A DNA stretch of 36,649 bases, taken from assembly GCA_015065685.1 (NCBI GenBank), contig SVPU01000015.1:1-36649 (forward strand), given 5' to 3'. The notes under the pieces are model-generated. The model saw nothing but the letters and a program-made list of their open reading frames with translations, searched no databases and was not told the origin of the DNA. The position numbers and the translations under genes were made by a program. Shown piece by piece: positions 8,774 to 18,234 of the stretch (the stretch's first letter is position 1; each line of letters begins with the position of its first letter). Origin of the DNA: Oscillospiraceae bacterium (GTDB lineage: Bacteria > Bacillota > Clostridia > Oscillospirales > Acutalibacteraceae).

Positions 8774-10144
8774 TTATCTGAACACATCCATAGAAGTAAA
8801 GCGTGTGAACTGTCCATCCCAATAAAGGTCAACCGTTCCGATTTCACCGTGGCGGTTCTTAGCAACAATGCATTCTGCCTTGTTTGGATCGCCTCTGTCT
8901 TCATCATCGGTCTTTTCGTTATCGTAATAGGTTTCTCTGTAAAGGAACAAAACTATATCTGCATCCTGCTCGATTGAGCCCGATTCTCTAAGGTCTGAAA
9001 GCATAGGCTTGTGCGATTTTCCCTTTGTTTCTGTTCCACGCGAGAGCTGTGCACAAACAATAACAGGCACTTTGAGCTCCTTAGCCATTATTTTAAGATT
9101 TCGTGTGATTTCAGAAACCTCTTGAACACGGTTTTCGGTGTTTTTGGCAGATTTCATAAGACCCAAATAGTCAACAACCACCAAATCAACCTGCTTCATT
9201 CTCCTGAGCTTTGCCTTCATTTCAGGCACTGTTATAGCCGAGCTTTCATCAAAATAAATGTTAGCCTTTGAAAGATTTTCACCGGCTTGGGCTAGTCTTG
9301 TCCACTCAGCGTCATCAAGCTCACCTGTGCGAAGCTTTTCGCTCTTGATTCCCGCCTCACTTGAGAGAAGTCTCTGTGCTAATTGGTCGCGGGTCATCTC
9401 AAGCGAGAAAAAGCAGACTGTTTTACCCGTTCCAACAGCCACATTTCTGACAATATTAAGCGCAAACGAGGTTTTACCCATACCGGGGCGCGCACCTAAA
9501 ATAATAAGGTCAGACTTATTAAGACCGGTTATCATTTTATCAAGCTCGCCAATGCCGCAGGGTATGCCGATATAATCCGCTCTGGTTGCGGGGTCTGCCA
9601 TTTTAGCCAAACGGTCATAGGTTTCGTTTTCAATAACCGACTTAATATGGGTAAGACCGCTTATTTCTCTGCCTTGGCGAATTTCATAAATTCTCTGCTC
9701 GGCAGAATCAAGCAGCTTGCCAGAATCAAATGAATTTTCGTTGATATCCTTAATTATATCCTGCGCGGCGGTCATAAGCGAACGCGCATAATAACGCTCA
9801 CGGATAATTGCAACATATGTAAGCACATTGGCTGCAGACGGAACTGTCTGCACCAACTGTGTTAAATATGCCTTTCCGCCCGCTTCGTCATAAACACCGT
9901 CTTTTTTAAGCTTTTCCAAGAGGGATACGAAATCGATGGTTTGACTCAGTTCATACATTGAAGCCATTGCGGCATAAATCTCTTTATGCTGAGGAATATA
10001 AAAATATTCAGTTTTAATTCCCACCGCAATTTCGTTAAGGCACTTGGGGTCGATAAGCACAGAGCCCAAAACCGCCTGCTCTGCTTCTACTGAATATGGC
10101 AATCTTCCGCCATCAAGATTGTAGATAAGCTTTTCGTCATTCAT
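8774..10144 (-). CDS. dnaB: Replicative DNA helicase
   Basis: Hexameric 5'-3' helicase that opens the replication fork (the B. subtilis orthologue is called DnaC). 456 residues. The N-terminal primase-interacting domain (about 14-115, starting PYSVEAEQAVLGSVL) is followed by a linker helix and a RecA-like ATPase with Walker A GARPGMGKT (217-225), Walker B VVVDYLGLM, and the C-terminal DLRESGSIEQDADIVLFLYR motif. No intein interrupts it. ATG start with GGAGTAAT just upstream, 4 nt after the rplI stop. Confidence 0.97.
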   Translation of the reverse strand: MNDEKLIYNLDGGRLPYSVEAEQAVLGSVLIDPKCLNEIAVGIKTEYFYIPQHKEIYAAMASMYELSQTIDFVSLLEKLKKDGVYDEAGGKAYLTQLVQTVPSAANVLTYVAIIRERYYARSLMTAAQDIIKDINENSFDSGKLLDSAEQRIYEIRQGREISGLTHIKSVIENETYDRLAKMADPATRADYIGIPCGIGELDKMITGLNKSDLIILGARPGMGKTSFALNIVRNVAVGTGKTVCFFSLEMTRDQLAQRLLSSEAGIKSEKLRTGELDDAEWTRLAQAGENLSKANIYFDESSAITVPEMKAKLRRMKQVDLVVVDYLGLMKSAKNTENRVQEVSEITRNLKIMAKELKVPVIVCAQLSRGTETKGKSHKPMLSDLRESGSIEQDADIVLFLYRETYYDNEKTDDEDRGDPNKAECIVAKNRHGEIGTVDLYWDGQFTRFTSMDVFR

Positions 10145-10148
10145 AATA

Positions 10149-10589
10149 TTACTCCGTTACTTTAACATTAACTTTTGCAATAATTCCTTGGTGAAGCTTT
10201 ACCTCTGCGGTATATTCACCAAAATTTTTAATATCTGCCACGCTCATTTTCTTTTTATCGATTTCGACACCGAGTGTGGCTTTAATTTGTGCTGCAATTT
10301 CCTTTGAGGTTACAGAACCAAAAAGTCGACCGCCCGCTCCCGCCTTTGCTTTGATGGTAACAGTTTTGCCATCAAGCTTAGCTGCGGTTTCTTTTGCGGC
10401 TTTAAGCTCTTCAGCCTTATGATGTGCAACCGATTCTTCGCGGTTTTTAAGCTCGTTTAACGCCGCGTTATCAGCTTCAACAGCCAATTTTTTCGGGAAA
10501 AGGAAATTTCTTGCATATCCATCTGAAACATTGCAAAGCTCACCCTTTTTGCCGTGGCCTTTAACATCTGCCAATAAAACTACCTTCAT
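10149..10589 (-). CDS. rplI: 50S ribosomal protein L9
   Basis: 146 residues, the standard length. The N-terminal rRNA-binding domain has the L9 signature [21 protein letters not shown] followed by [10 protein letters not shown] long connecting helix (about 50-75, rich in E, K and A) joins the C-terminal domain ([19 protein letters not shown]). It sits directly upstream of dnaB, as in most Firmicutes. The gene usually found before it, gdpP, is replaced here by the RNase J gene. Confidence 0.97.
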   Translation of the reverse strand: MKVVLLADVKGHGKKGELCNVSDGYARNFLFPKKLAVEADNAALNELKNREESVAHHKAEELKAAKETAAKLDGKTVTIKAKAGAGGRLFGSVTSKEIAAQIKATLGVEIDKKKMSVADIKNFGEYTAEVKLHQGIIAKVNVKVTE

Positions 10590-10627
10590 ATTAATTTCTC
10601 CTTAGCCAAAACATTTAAAATTAAAAC

Positions 10628-12457
10628 TTAAACTTCCATAATAACGGGAAGTATCATAGGACTGCGCTTTGTTCTTGTGAACAAGAATCTTGAAACGCCA
10701 TCCTTTATCCTTGTTTTGAGTGTGTTCCAATCACGCACATTATTTATATAACAGCGTTCTAAAATATCGCAAACAAGCTCGTTTATTTCGCTCATAAATT
10801 CTTCGGATTCTTTAACATATATAAATCCACGCGAAACAACATCGGGGCCGGATAAAACCTCGCGTGTGAGCTTATCAATGGTAACAGTAATAATAATTAT
10901 GCCATCATCCGAAAGATGCTTTCTGTCTCTGAGCACTATGCTTCCCACATCGCCAACGCCGAGTCCGTCAACCAAAACTCTGCCCGCAGGCACAACCTCA
11001 CTACAGGTCATTTTATCGTTTGTAAGTTCAATAACCGAGCCGTTTGTGCCAATCAGAATATTTTCCTTTTCAATTCCCATTTGTTCTGCGAGCAACGCAT
11101 GCTTACTAAGATGCTTTTGTTCGCCGTGAACGGGGATTACATATTTAGGATTCGTAATGCTCATCATAAGCTTTAATTCTTCCTGACAAGCGTGTCCCGA
11201 AACATGCACATCATACATTCTCTCATAAACAACATTAGCGCCGCGCTTCATAAGCTCGTTTATAACCTTACTTACAAGCTTTTCGTTACCCGGAATGGGT
11301 GTTGCAGAAATAATTATCATATCCCCGGGGATTATTTCAATCTGCCTATGGTCAGAAAAAGCTATTCTGTGCAATGCAGAAAGCGGTTCTCCCTGACTAC
11401 CCGTTGTTATAACCACAATATTTCCGGGTTCATAATTGTTTATATCTTCAACATCAATTAAAATTCCATCGGGCAATTTTAGATAACCGAGCTCTGCCGC
11501 AACATTCACAACATTTATCATGCTGCGACCCGAAACGGCAACCTTTCTTCTGCAGTTTGCAGCCTCATCAATAATCTGTTGAATTCTGTGAATGTTGGAT
11601 GAAAATGTTGCAACGATTATTCTGTGTCCCTTTGCTTTGTTGAAAAGGTTTGAGAAGGATTCGCCAACCAATCGCTCAGAAGCGGTATATCCTGCTCTCT
11701 CGGCATTGGTAGAATCGGAAAGTAGCGCCAAAACGCCCTTTTTGCCGTATTCTGCAAACTTGCCGATATCAATCACATATTCATCAATAGGTGTTGTATC
11801 AATCTTAAAATCTCCCGTGTGAATAACCGTTCCCGCATCGCAGCTTATCGCAAAGGCAACCGCATCGGGAATTGAGTGGTTAACATGGATAAAATCAATT
11901 GTGAATTTACCGAGGTTTATCTTGCTGGAAGGCTTAATCACATTAAGCTTTGCATCGCCTAATAGCTTGTGCTCTTTGAGCTTACCTTCAATAAGACCGA
12001 TTGTCAGTCTTGTGGCATAAATCGGAAGATTAAAATTTCTTAACAAATAAGGTATTGCACCAATATGATCCTCGTGGCCGTGGGTTACAATCAAGCCGCG
12101 AATTTTATCCTTATTCTCGAGTATATAGGAAAAATCGGGTATTACAATATCTATACCCGGCATTTCTTCATCCGGAAAGGACATTCCGCAATCAACCAAG
12201 AACATATCCCCATCATATTCATAAAGGGTGATATTCTTTCCTATTTCGCCAAGACCGCCAAGCGGAATAATCTTTATTGGCTTGCTAACCTTTTTAGGCT
12301 TTCTCTGATTTTCATACGCTTTTTTGCCAACATTGGATTTTTGAATTTTTCCGTTATTTTTAACGCCCTTTGGGGCTGTTTTTTTACCTTTTTGTGTCGT
12401 TTGCTTTAAATTTCCATAGCTTTTACTGCTTCTTTTTTTCTGCTTTTCTTTATCCAA
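10628..12457 (-). CDS. rnj: Ribonuclease J
   Basis: Metallo-beta-lactamase/beta-CASP ribonuclease with 5'-3' exonuclease and endonuclease activity, a main RNA-decay and maturation enzyme in Firmicutes. 609 residues. The first 60 are a Lys/Gln/Ser-rich low-complexity extension ahead of the core, which begins IKIIPLGGLGEIGKN. The zinc motif HGHEDH is at 126-131, followed by the HSIPDA and HTGDFK motifs and the C-terminal beta-CASP motif VHGEQKHL. TTG start with AGGAGG about 9 nt upstream. The basic extension is typical of clostridial homologues and may bind RNA. Whether it is J1 or J2 is not decided. Confidence 0.94.
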   Translation of the reverse strand: MDKEKQKKRSSKSYGNLKQTTQKGKKTAPKGVKNNGKIQKSNVGKKAYENQRKPKKVSKPIKIIPLGGLGEIGKNITLYEYDGDMFLVDCGMSFPDEEMPGIDIVIPDFSYILENKDKIRGLIVTHGHEDHIGAIPYLLRNFNLPIYATRLTIGLIEGKLKEHKLLGDAKLNVIKPSSKINLGKFTIDFIHVNHSIPDAVAFAISCDAGTVIHTGDFKIDTTPIDEYVIDIGKFAEYGKKGVLALLSDSTNAERAGYTASERLVGESFSNLFNKAKGHRIIVATFSSNIHRIQQIIDEAANCRRKVAVSGRSMINVVNVAAELGYLKLPDGILIDVEDINNYEPGNIVVITTGSQGEPLSALHRIAFSDHRQIEIIPGDMIIISATPIPGNEKLVSKVINELMKRGANVVYERMYDVHVSGHACQEELKLMMSITNPKYVIPVHGEQKHLSKHALLAEQMGIEKENILIGTNGSVIELTNDKMTCSEVVPAGRVLVDGLGVGDVGSIVLRDRKHLSDDGIIIITVTIDKLTREVLSGPDVVSRGFIYVKESEEFMSEINELVCDILERCYINNVRDWNTLKTRIKDGVSRFLFTRTKRSPMILPVIMEV

Positions 12458-12478
12458 ATAAATTCCTCCTTTTATATT

Positions 12479-14089
12479 TTATTTTTTTCTTTTTCGAGTA
12501 TTTTCGCCACTGTTTTCGGGCTCTTTCTCAGGCGGTTGTGTAGAATCCTCTCCACCCTCTTCTGATGATGTGCTGTCAGAAGGCTTGCTGGGTTCATCGT
12601 CGCCCTCTTCTGTTCCGCCTTCTTCAGAGCTTGTTTCATTATCATTATCACTATCGCTTTCGTTTCCACTCTCATTGCCCGAGCTTGTTGTTTCATCCGT
12701 GGATGATTCATTGCTCGAAGAATCCTCAGGGTCTTCTGTTTCTTCATCATCTGAGGTAACTGGCTCATCGGTTTCGTCGTCATCATCAGACGAGCCCTGT
12801 GTGGTTGAAGATACAGTACTACTGTCGCCAAACTTCTTTCTGTACCAATCGTTCTTTTCAACACCGTTTTCATCTATATAGTCTTGCGGTGCAATATCTT
12901 CATAAATAAATTTGTGAATGAGCTTCTCTGCAAACTCAAGGTCATAATAAACAACCGAGCCCGCACTGGTTTTAGGTGAAGTCATCTGATACTCCTGCTG
13001 CGGAACTCGCGCCTGTTCAAAGGTGGGAGAATGCAAGAGAATATCAAAAGCCAAGCCCATTATTTCAGTATAAGAAAGTGAGGTTTCGCTACAAGGTATA
13101 AGCGATTTTGCAAGCTTCACATACTGTGTTTTTTCAAGTGTTATGGCCTTATTAAAAAGCTGCTCCATAACATAACGCTGACGGTCGGTTCGGCCGTAGT
13201 CATTAGTTGTTCCCCAAATATTTGCAACATATCTTATGCGTGAATAAGCCACTGCCTGAATTCCGTTAAGGTGCTGCTTTCCGGGGGTATAAATATAATA
13301 ATCCTTGGGGTCTTTCCCTAAATTATCGCAAATTTCTTTAATGCAGCCGTTAATCTGATGCTGGGTTCCATCGTATTTCGCAACTTCCTTCTGGGTAAGC
13401 TCTGCATCTATTCCGCCAACCGCATCTATAATATCAATCATCCCATAGAAATTAACTGTTGCATATTCGGAAATATCCAAATTGAAAATGGTATTAAGGG
13501 TTTTGATTGCAAGTTCAGGACCGCCGCGTGAATAAGCGCTGTTTATTTTACTGTAAACAGTTTTGCCGTTATAGGTAATAGGTACCAGTGAATCTCGCAA
13601 AACGGAAATGATTTTAACCTTTTTAGTCTCGGTGTTAAGGCTCAAAATCATTATACTGTCAGAGTTGCCCTTAAAGGATATCGTGCTTCTTGTATCAATA
13701 CCAAAGAGCGCAACATTAACAATATTTTTATCAAGCACATTTTCAAAGCCCAAATCCTCGGGCGTATCGGTTATATCGTTATAATTGTAGTCAAACACAA
13801 CCCTTATTATACCGAACAGAATGGCAAAAACCAAAAGGAAAGAAACTGCAGTTATCATTGAAGCCTTTTGCCATGTTTTTCTCTTTCTCCACCAATAAGC
13901 GCACTTTCCGAAAAAGCCGCGGGGCTTTTTGGCATATCTGTGCTTTCCCGAAAAAGAAGATAAATCCACCGAATTACTGTAAATATCACGGTCCGTTTTC
14001 CCCGAATCAGATACAATATCCTCAAACTCGTTTGTATTTGAATCTTCTTCAATATAAAACATAAAATCCGAATTATTTTTCTTTTCCAT
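12479..14089 (-). CDS. LytR-CpsA-Psr (LCP) family protein with long acidic tail
   Basis: LCP enzymes transfer teichoic-acid or polysaccharide precursors from lipid carriers to peptidoglycan outside the membrane. 536 residues: an acidic/basic cytoplasmic N-terminus, one TM segment (about 76-98) and an LCP domain from about 122. Conserved motifs are ALFGIDTRS (127-135), SDSIMIL, SVLRDSLVP (162-170) and KINSAYSRGGPELAIKTLN (181-199). Residues 422-536 are a low-complexity Ser/Thr/Asp/Glu tail that ends abruptly in RKRKK. The next gene is a close paralogue without the tail. Substrate unknown. Confidence 0.92.
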   Translation of the reverse strand: MEKKNNSDFMFYIEEDSNTNEFEDIVSDSGKTDRDIYSNSVDLSSFSGKHRYAKKPRGFFGKCAYWWRKRKTWQKASMITAVSFLLVFAILFGIIRVVFDYNYNDITDTPEDLGFENVLDKNIVNVALFGIDTRSTISFKGNSDSIMILSLNTETKKVKIISVLRDSLVPITYNGKTVYSKINSAYSRGGPELAIKTLNTIFNLDISEYATVNFYGMIDIIDAVGGIDAELTQKEVAKYDGTQHQINGCIKEICDNLGKDPKDYYIYTPGKQHLNGIQAVAYSRIRYVANIWGTTNDYGRTDRQRYVMEQLFNKAITLEKTQYVKLAKSLIPCSETSLSYTEIMGLAFDILLHSPTFEQARVPQQEYQMTSPKTSAGSVVYYDLEFAEKLIHKFIYEDIAPQDYIDENGVEKNDWYRKKFGDSSTVSSTTQGSSDDDDETDEPVTSDDEETEDPEDSSSNESSTDETTSSGNESGNESDSDNDNETSSEEGGTEEGDDEPSKPSDSTSSEEGGEDSTQPPEKEPENSGENTRKRKK

Positions 14090-14110
14090 AAAAACTCCTG
14101 CCTTTTTCGG

Positions 14111-15268
14111 TTACTTTACAACCTCAATATCCGCACTTTCGGTGCTTTGTGTAATTTCCTCTTCTATATTTATACTAGGCGCAACAAAGCCTAGTCTATA
14201 CCAATCGTTCTGTTCAATTCCGTTAGCCGCGATATAATCTTCGGGTTTAATATCCTTATAAATAAAATTGTGAATTAGCTTTGCCGCAAAGTTAAGGTCA
14301 TAATAAACGATTGACCCAACCCCCGCATTGGGACTCGGCATTTTATATTCAATAAGCGGAACTCTGCTTTCTTCAAAGGTTGGCGAAGAAAGTAAAACCT
14401 CTACCGCAAGATTTAAAATTTCACTGTATGACAGTGAGGTTTCGCAATAAGGCGACAGTAATTTTATGAGGTCGATATACTGCGACAAACCCATTTGAGT
14501 AGCCTTGTTGAAAATTTGCTCCAGCACATAGCGTTGGCGGTCGGTTCTGCCATAATCATTATTTGTGCCTTCGGCATTTGGCACATATCTTATTCTCGAA
14601 TATGAAATTGCTTGAACACCGTTTAAAAGCTGTTTTCCCGCAGAGGAAAGCTTTGGCGGCTCGCCCTGTAAACCGAAATCCGTGTAATAAGTAGTAACCA
14701 TTCCGTTAATCATCGAAACTTCTTTGCTGGTTACCTCAATTTCGATTCCGCCCACCGCATCGATAATCTCAACCATTCCGCTGAAATTAACCGTTGCATA
14801 TTCGGAAATATCTAAATCAAAAATAGTATTAAGTGTTTTTATTGCAAGCTCGGGGCCACCCGTAGCGTAAGCACTGTTTATTTTATTAAATGTATTTTTT
14901 CCGTTCTTTTCAATCGGCACCAAAGAATCTCTGAGCACCGAAATAAGCCTAACCTTTTTGTCGGTAGTATTAACGCTAAGTATAATAATAGAATCAGAGC
15001 GCCCTTTAAAAGTGTTTTTCGCCCTTGTGTCCACACCAAAAAGTGCAATATTCACAACATTATCGCTCTTAACCTCTTCGAAGCCTAACTGCTCAGGCTC
15101 TGATACTATTTCATTATAATTATAGTTAAAATTTTTCTTTATATAATTAGTTATGCAAAGAAAAGCCGTTGCCAACAAAATTAATATAACCGTTAATACT
15201 ATACCTATTTTTATAAAGGTTTTCTTTTTCTTATTGAGAGATTTATATTTATCTCCAATTTTACTCAT
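14111..15268 (-). CDS. LytR-CpsA-Psr (LCP) family protein
   Basis: Cell-wall glycopolymer ligase family, 385 residues from ATG 15268, which has AAGGTG about 10 nt upstream. The frame stays open to 15367, but that would overlap the end of rsmI by 71 nt and add a region with no family match. One TM segment (about 19-41) and the LCP core motifs ALFGVDTRA, SDSIIIL, SVLRDSLVP and KINSAYATGGPELAIKTLN. Long stretches are identical to the downstream LCP gene, so the pair looks like a tandem duplication. This copy has only a short C-terminal extension. Confidence 0.9.
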   Translation of the reverse strand: MSKIGDKYKSLNKKKKTFIKIGIVLTVILILLATAFLCITNYIKKNFNYNYNEIVSEPEQLGFEEVKSDNVVNIALFGVDTRAKNTFKGRSDSIIILSVNTTDKKVRLISVLRDSLVPIEKNGKNTFNKINSAYATGGPELAIKTLNTIFDLDISEYATVNFSGMVEIIDAVGGIEIEVTSKEVSMINGMVTTYYTDFGLQGEPPKLSSAGKQLLNGVQAISYSRIRYVPNAEGTNNDYGRTDRQRYVLEQIFNKATQMGLSQYIDLIKLLSPYCETSLSYSEILNLAVEVLLSSPTFEESRVPLIEYKMPSPNAGVGSIVYYDLNFAAKLIHNFIYKDIKPEDYIAANGIEQNDWYRLGFVAPSINIEEEITQSTESADIEVVK

Positions 15269-15296
15269 AACCCAAATACACCTTGCTCTGTACGCA

Positions 15297-16121
15297 TTAT
15301 TCGATAATTTTTTTGTAAATTTCGCCTTTTTTAATTCCCGTGATATTTGCAGCTTCCTTTGCTGCAAAAGAAGCTGAATTTCCTTCTTCTATCAGCTTTT
15401 TGGCAATTTTTTCGGCATCCTCTAATGTGAAGCTTTGTTCTTTTTCTTCTTCCTTACCCTTAACAATCAAAACAAACTCGCCCTTTGGCGCGGCTTCCTC
15501 ATAGTGCTTGATTGCTTCCTGCAGGGTTGTTTTAAAAACATTTTCGTGAAGCTTTGTAAGTTCTTTTATAAGCACTATTTCCCTATCGCCAAAGTAATTC
15601 AGCATATCCTTTAAGGTTGCGGGCAATTTATGCGGTGCTTCATAAAAAACCATTGTGCGCCGCTCGTTTTTAAGAAATTCAAGATGCTCTCTTCGGCTGA
15701 TTTTATTCATAGATAAAAAGCCCTCAAAGCAAAATCTTCCGCAAGGGAATCCCGAAATGCTGATGGCAGTTATAAGCGCACTCGGTCCCGGAACAGATTC
15801 AACCTCAATTCCAAACTTTCTCGCATCGCACACCAATTCTTCACCGGGGTCTGAAATCGCAGGCATTCCCGCATCTGAAACCAAGGCACAGCTCTCGCCC
15901 TTTTGAAGTCTTTCAATTATAAGATTTCCCTTTGAATTTTTATTATGCTCATAATAAGAAAGCATTTCCTTTTTTAAACCGAAGTGGTTGAGTAGCTTCA
16001 CGGTAACTCGGGTGTCCTCCGCGGCGATAAAATCAACCTTTTCGAGTGTTTCAACCGCTCTCGGACTCATATCCCCTAAATTACCAATCGGCGTGCCAAC
16101 AACATAAAGCTTACCGCTCAT
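15297..16121 (-). CDS. rsmI: 16S rRNA (cytidine1402-2'-O)-methyltransferase
   Basis: Methylates the 2'-O of C1402 in the decoding centre of 16S rRNA using SAM. 274 residues, with the tetrapyrrole-methylase fold. Motifs: GTPIGNLGDMSPRA (8-21), AAEDTRVT (about 33-40), LVSDAGMPAISDPGE (about 79-93) and the VPGPSALITA SAM-site segment. The C-terminal region (KIAKKLIEEGNSASFAAKEAANITGIKKGEIYKKI) is a small helix-turn-helix-like tail usual in Firmicutes. Its ATG directly follows the stop codon of the TrmN6-like gene. Confidence 0.95.
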   Translation of the reverse strand: MSGKLYVVGTPIGNLGDMSPRAVETLEKVDFIAAEDTRVTVKLLNHFGLKKEMLSYYEHNKNSKGNLIIERLQKGESCALVSDAGMPAISDPGEELVCDARKFGIEVESVPGPSALITAISISGFPCGRFCFEGFLSMNKISRREHLEFLKNERRTMVFYEAPHKLPATLKDMLNYFGDREIVLIKELTKLHENVFKTTLQEAIKHYEEAAPKGEFVLIVKGKEEEKEQSFTLEDAEKIAKKLIEEGNSASFAAKEAANITGIKKGEIYKKIIE

Positions 16122-16853
16122 TTAAAGATATGCCTCCTTATAGCATCCGTAAATTTCTAACATTTCACTTGAAAATTCGCCGTTTTCCTCCACATAAAGT
16201 GTCGGCTCAATTCTCATTCCCTTGTTGGCACATCTTTTGCCCTCTAAAAGAATGAGCCACGGTTCCTCACCCTTGCGCTGACAAACCAATCTCAGTCTCT
16301 TAGGCTCAACCTTGTATTTGGTCATCAGACAAATCATTTCAGAAAGTCTCTCGGGGCGCTGGCACATACAAAGCCTTCCGCTCGTTTGCAAAAGCTTTGC
16401 CGCCACTGCGATTATATCTTCAAGCGTGCATTCGGTTTCGTGGCGTGCTACCCGTTCAGTTATATCGGGGTTGGTAAGGCCCGCACCCTCTGCTTTATAA
16501 GGTGGGTTGCAGGTAACAAGCGTGTGGCAACCAAAATCTATCTTGCCCTTAAGGTTTTTCAAATTACTGTTTATAACCTTAAAATTATCGAGCCCGAGCT
16601 GATTTACAGTAAGCTCGGCCAAATCGGTAGCCTCACGGCTTATATCAACGCCAACTGCACTTTTAAGCTTTTTATCTCTGAGCATAATAAGCGGAATTAT
16701 TCCACAGCCCGTTCCTAAATCCACCAATGTGTCCTTCGGTTTTGCCTTTGCAAAATTGCTAAGCAGCACCGCATCTGTACCAAATGTGTGATGCGGCGAC
16801 ACATTAACAAAGAAATCTTTTCCGAGTGGCTCGCGTTTTATATTCTGCTCCAT
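16122..16853 (-). CDS. TrmN6-like tRNA1(Val) (adenine37-N6)-methyltransferase
   Basis: 243 residues. Class I SAM fold with motif I LVDLGTGCGIIPL (43-55) and the N6-adenine/N5-glutamine catalytic tetrad NPPY (116-119). The opening (LGKDFFVNVSPHHTFGTDAVLLSNFA) is typical of the YabB/TrmN6 group, and the gene order before rsmI matches the yabB-yazA-rsmI region of Bacilli. The exact target is inferred from family. The start codon overlaps the end of cysS by 16 nt, so the two are translationally coupled. Confidence 0.85.
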   Translation of the reverse strand: MEQNIKREPLGKDFFVNVSPHHTFGTDAVLLSNFAKAKPKDTLVDLGTGCGIIPLIMLRDKKLKSAVGVDISREATDLAELTVNQLGLDNFKVINSNLKNLKGKIDFGCHTLVTCNPPYKAEGAGLTNPDITERVARHETECTLEDIIAVAAKLLQTSGRLCMCQRPERLSEMICLMTKYKVEPKRLRLVCQRKGEEPWLILLEGKRCANKGMRIEPTLYVEENGEFSSEMLEIYGCYKEAYL

Positions 16854-18223
16854 TTTACGCCTTGCGGGGTGTCCTCTAAAACAATACCCATTTCCTTTAA
16901 TTTATCACGAATTTTATCTGCGGTTTTGAAATCCTTTGCTTTTCTTGCCGCAGTTCTTTGTTCAATAAGAGCCTCAATTTCACTGTCAAGGCTATCATCC
17001 TTGCGGTTATAAACCAAGCCCAACACACCTGTTAACTGGTCAAAAATATCCGCACAAGCGTTTAAAGTATCCTTACCTGCGCCGTTTGCAATAGCGGTAT
17101 TTATATCTCTAACGAGCATAAATACAGCCGCCAAAGCGTCAGCGGTGTTAAGGTCATCATCCATAGCGGTGATAAACTCATTCTTTCTTTCTTCAATAAA
17201 TGCGGGAATCTCGCCGCCGTCATTTGCATTTTTAAGTGCAAAATCAATGTTTTCGCGGCAATTATAAAGTCTCTCGAGTGAATTTTTAGCCTGCTCGATA
17301 ATATCTACAGAATAGTTTATCGGGCTTCTATACTGTGAAGAAATAAGGAAATAACGAATCGGCTCATAGCCAAACTCATTTGCAACATCACGAACAGTAA
17401 AGAAATTGTTAAGCGACTTAGACATTTTATGATTATCAACATTGATGAATCCGTTATGCATCCAATAATGCGCAAAATCGCAGCCGTTTGCGCACTCGCT
17501 TTGTGCAATTTCGTTTTCGTGGTGAGGGAATATAAGGTCAAGACCGCCACAGTGAATGTCGATAGTCTTACCTAAATATCTTCCCGCCATAGCAGAGCAT
17601 TCAATATGCCAACCGGGACGGCCCAGTCCCCAAGGAGACTCCCAATAAGGCTCACCCGGCTTAGCGCCCTTCCAAAGACAGAAGTCCATTGGGTCTTCCT
17701 TGATATCTCCCGAATCAACGCGCTCGGAAGCGCCCATTTCCAAATCCTCTAAAGGCTGATGTGAAAGCTTGCCATATTCTTGGAACTTCTTGGCTCTGAA
17801 ATATACATCGCCCTCTGCTTCATAAGCGAAGCCTTTTTCAACAAGAGCAGATATTATGCCCTCTATCTGCTCAATATTCTCTGTTGCTCTTGGGTGAACG
17901 GTTGCCTCTTTAACATTAAGGCCCTTCGCATCAACCCAGAATTCTTTTATATATCTCTCAGCTACCTCGGGTACAGTTATGCCCTCTTCGTTTGCCTTTT
18001 TTATTAACTTATCATCAATATCGGTGAAGTTCTGAACAAAATTCACCTTATATCCGCGCCATTCAAAATAACGGCGCAAAACATCGAAAACACAAAGCGG
18101 TCTTGCGTTTCCTATGTGAATGTAATTATAAACTGTGGGTCCGCAAGCATAAATTTTAACCTCACCCTCGGTTATGGGTTTAAAATCATCCTTGCTTCTT
18201 GTGAGCGTGTTAAAAATTTTCAT
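16838..18223 (-). CDS. cysS: Cysteinyl-tRNA synthetase
   Basis: Charges tRNA(Cys) with cysteine. 461 residues, standard. Class I signatures: HIGN (36-39, HIGH motif) after [10 protein letters not shown], and KMSKS (266-270). Zinc-site residues include Cys27 in ACGPT, the Cys in WHIECSA and the HHENE segment. The C-terminal end is the usual anticodon-binding helical bundle. It lies 11 nt downstream of cysE, the cysE-cysS order known from Bacilli. I see no room for a T-box leader. Confidence 0.97.
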   Translation of the reverse strand: MKIFNTLTRSKDDFKPITEGEVKIYACGPTVYNYIHIGNARPLCVFDVLRRYFEWRGYKVNFVQNFTDIDDKLIKKANEEGITVPEVAERYIKEFWVDAKGLNVKEATVHPRATENIEQIEGIISALVEKGFAYEAEGDVYFRAKKFQEYGKLSHQPLEDLEMGASERVDSGDIKEDPMDFCLWKGAKPGEPYWESPWGLGRPGWHIECSAMAGRYLGKTIDIHCGGLDLIFPHHENEIAQSECANGCDFAHYWMHNGFINVDNHKMSKSLNNFFTVRDVANEFGYEPIRYFLISSQYRSPINYSVDIIEQAKNSLERLYNCRENIDFALKNANDGGEIPAFIEERKNEFITAMDDDLNTADALAAVFMLVRDINTAIANGAGKDTLNACADIFDQLTGVLGLVYNRKDDSLDSEIEALIEQRTAARKAKDFKTADKIRDKLKEMGIVLEDTPQGVKWSRI

Positions 18224-18234
18224 AGATTTTCTCC

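Noticed and set aside
12472-12881. Overlapping open frames on both strands at the LCP acidic tail
   Set aside because: The tail's repetitive codons keep all frames open. The products are low-complexity and lack ribosome sites.
18224-18234. T-box leader for cysS or cysE
   Set aside because: Only 11 nt separate cysE from cysS and 7 nt precede cysE; there is no room for specifier and antiterminator stems.
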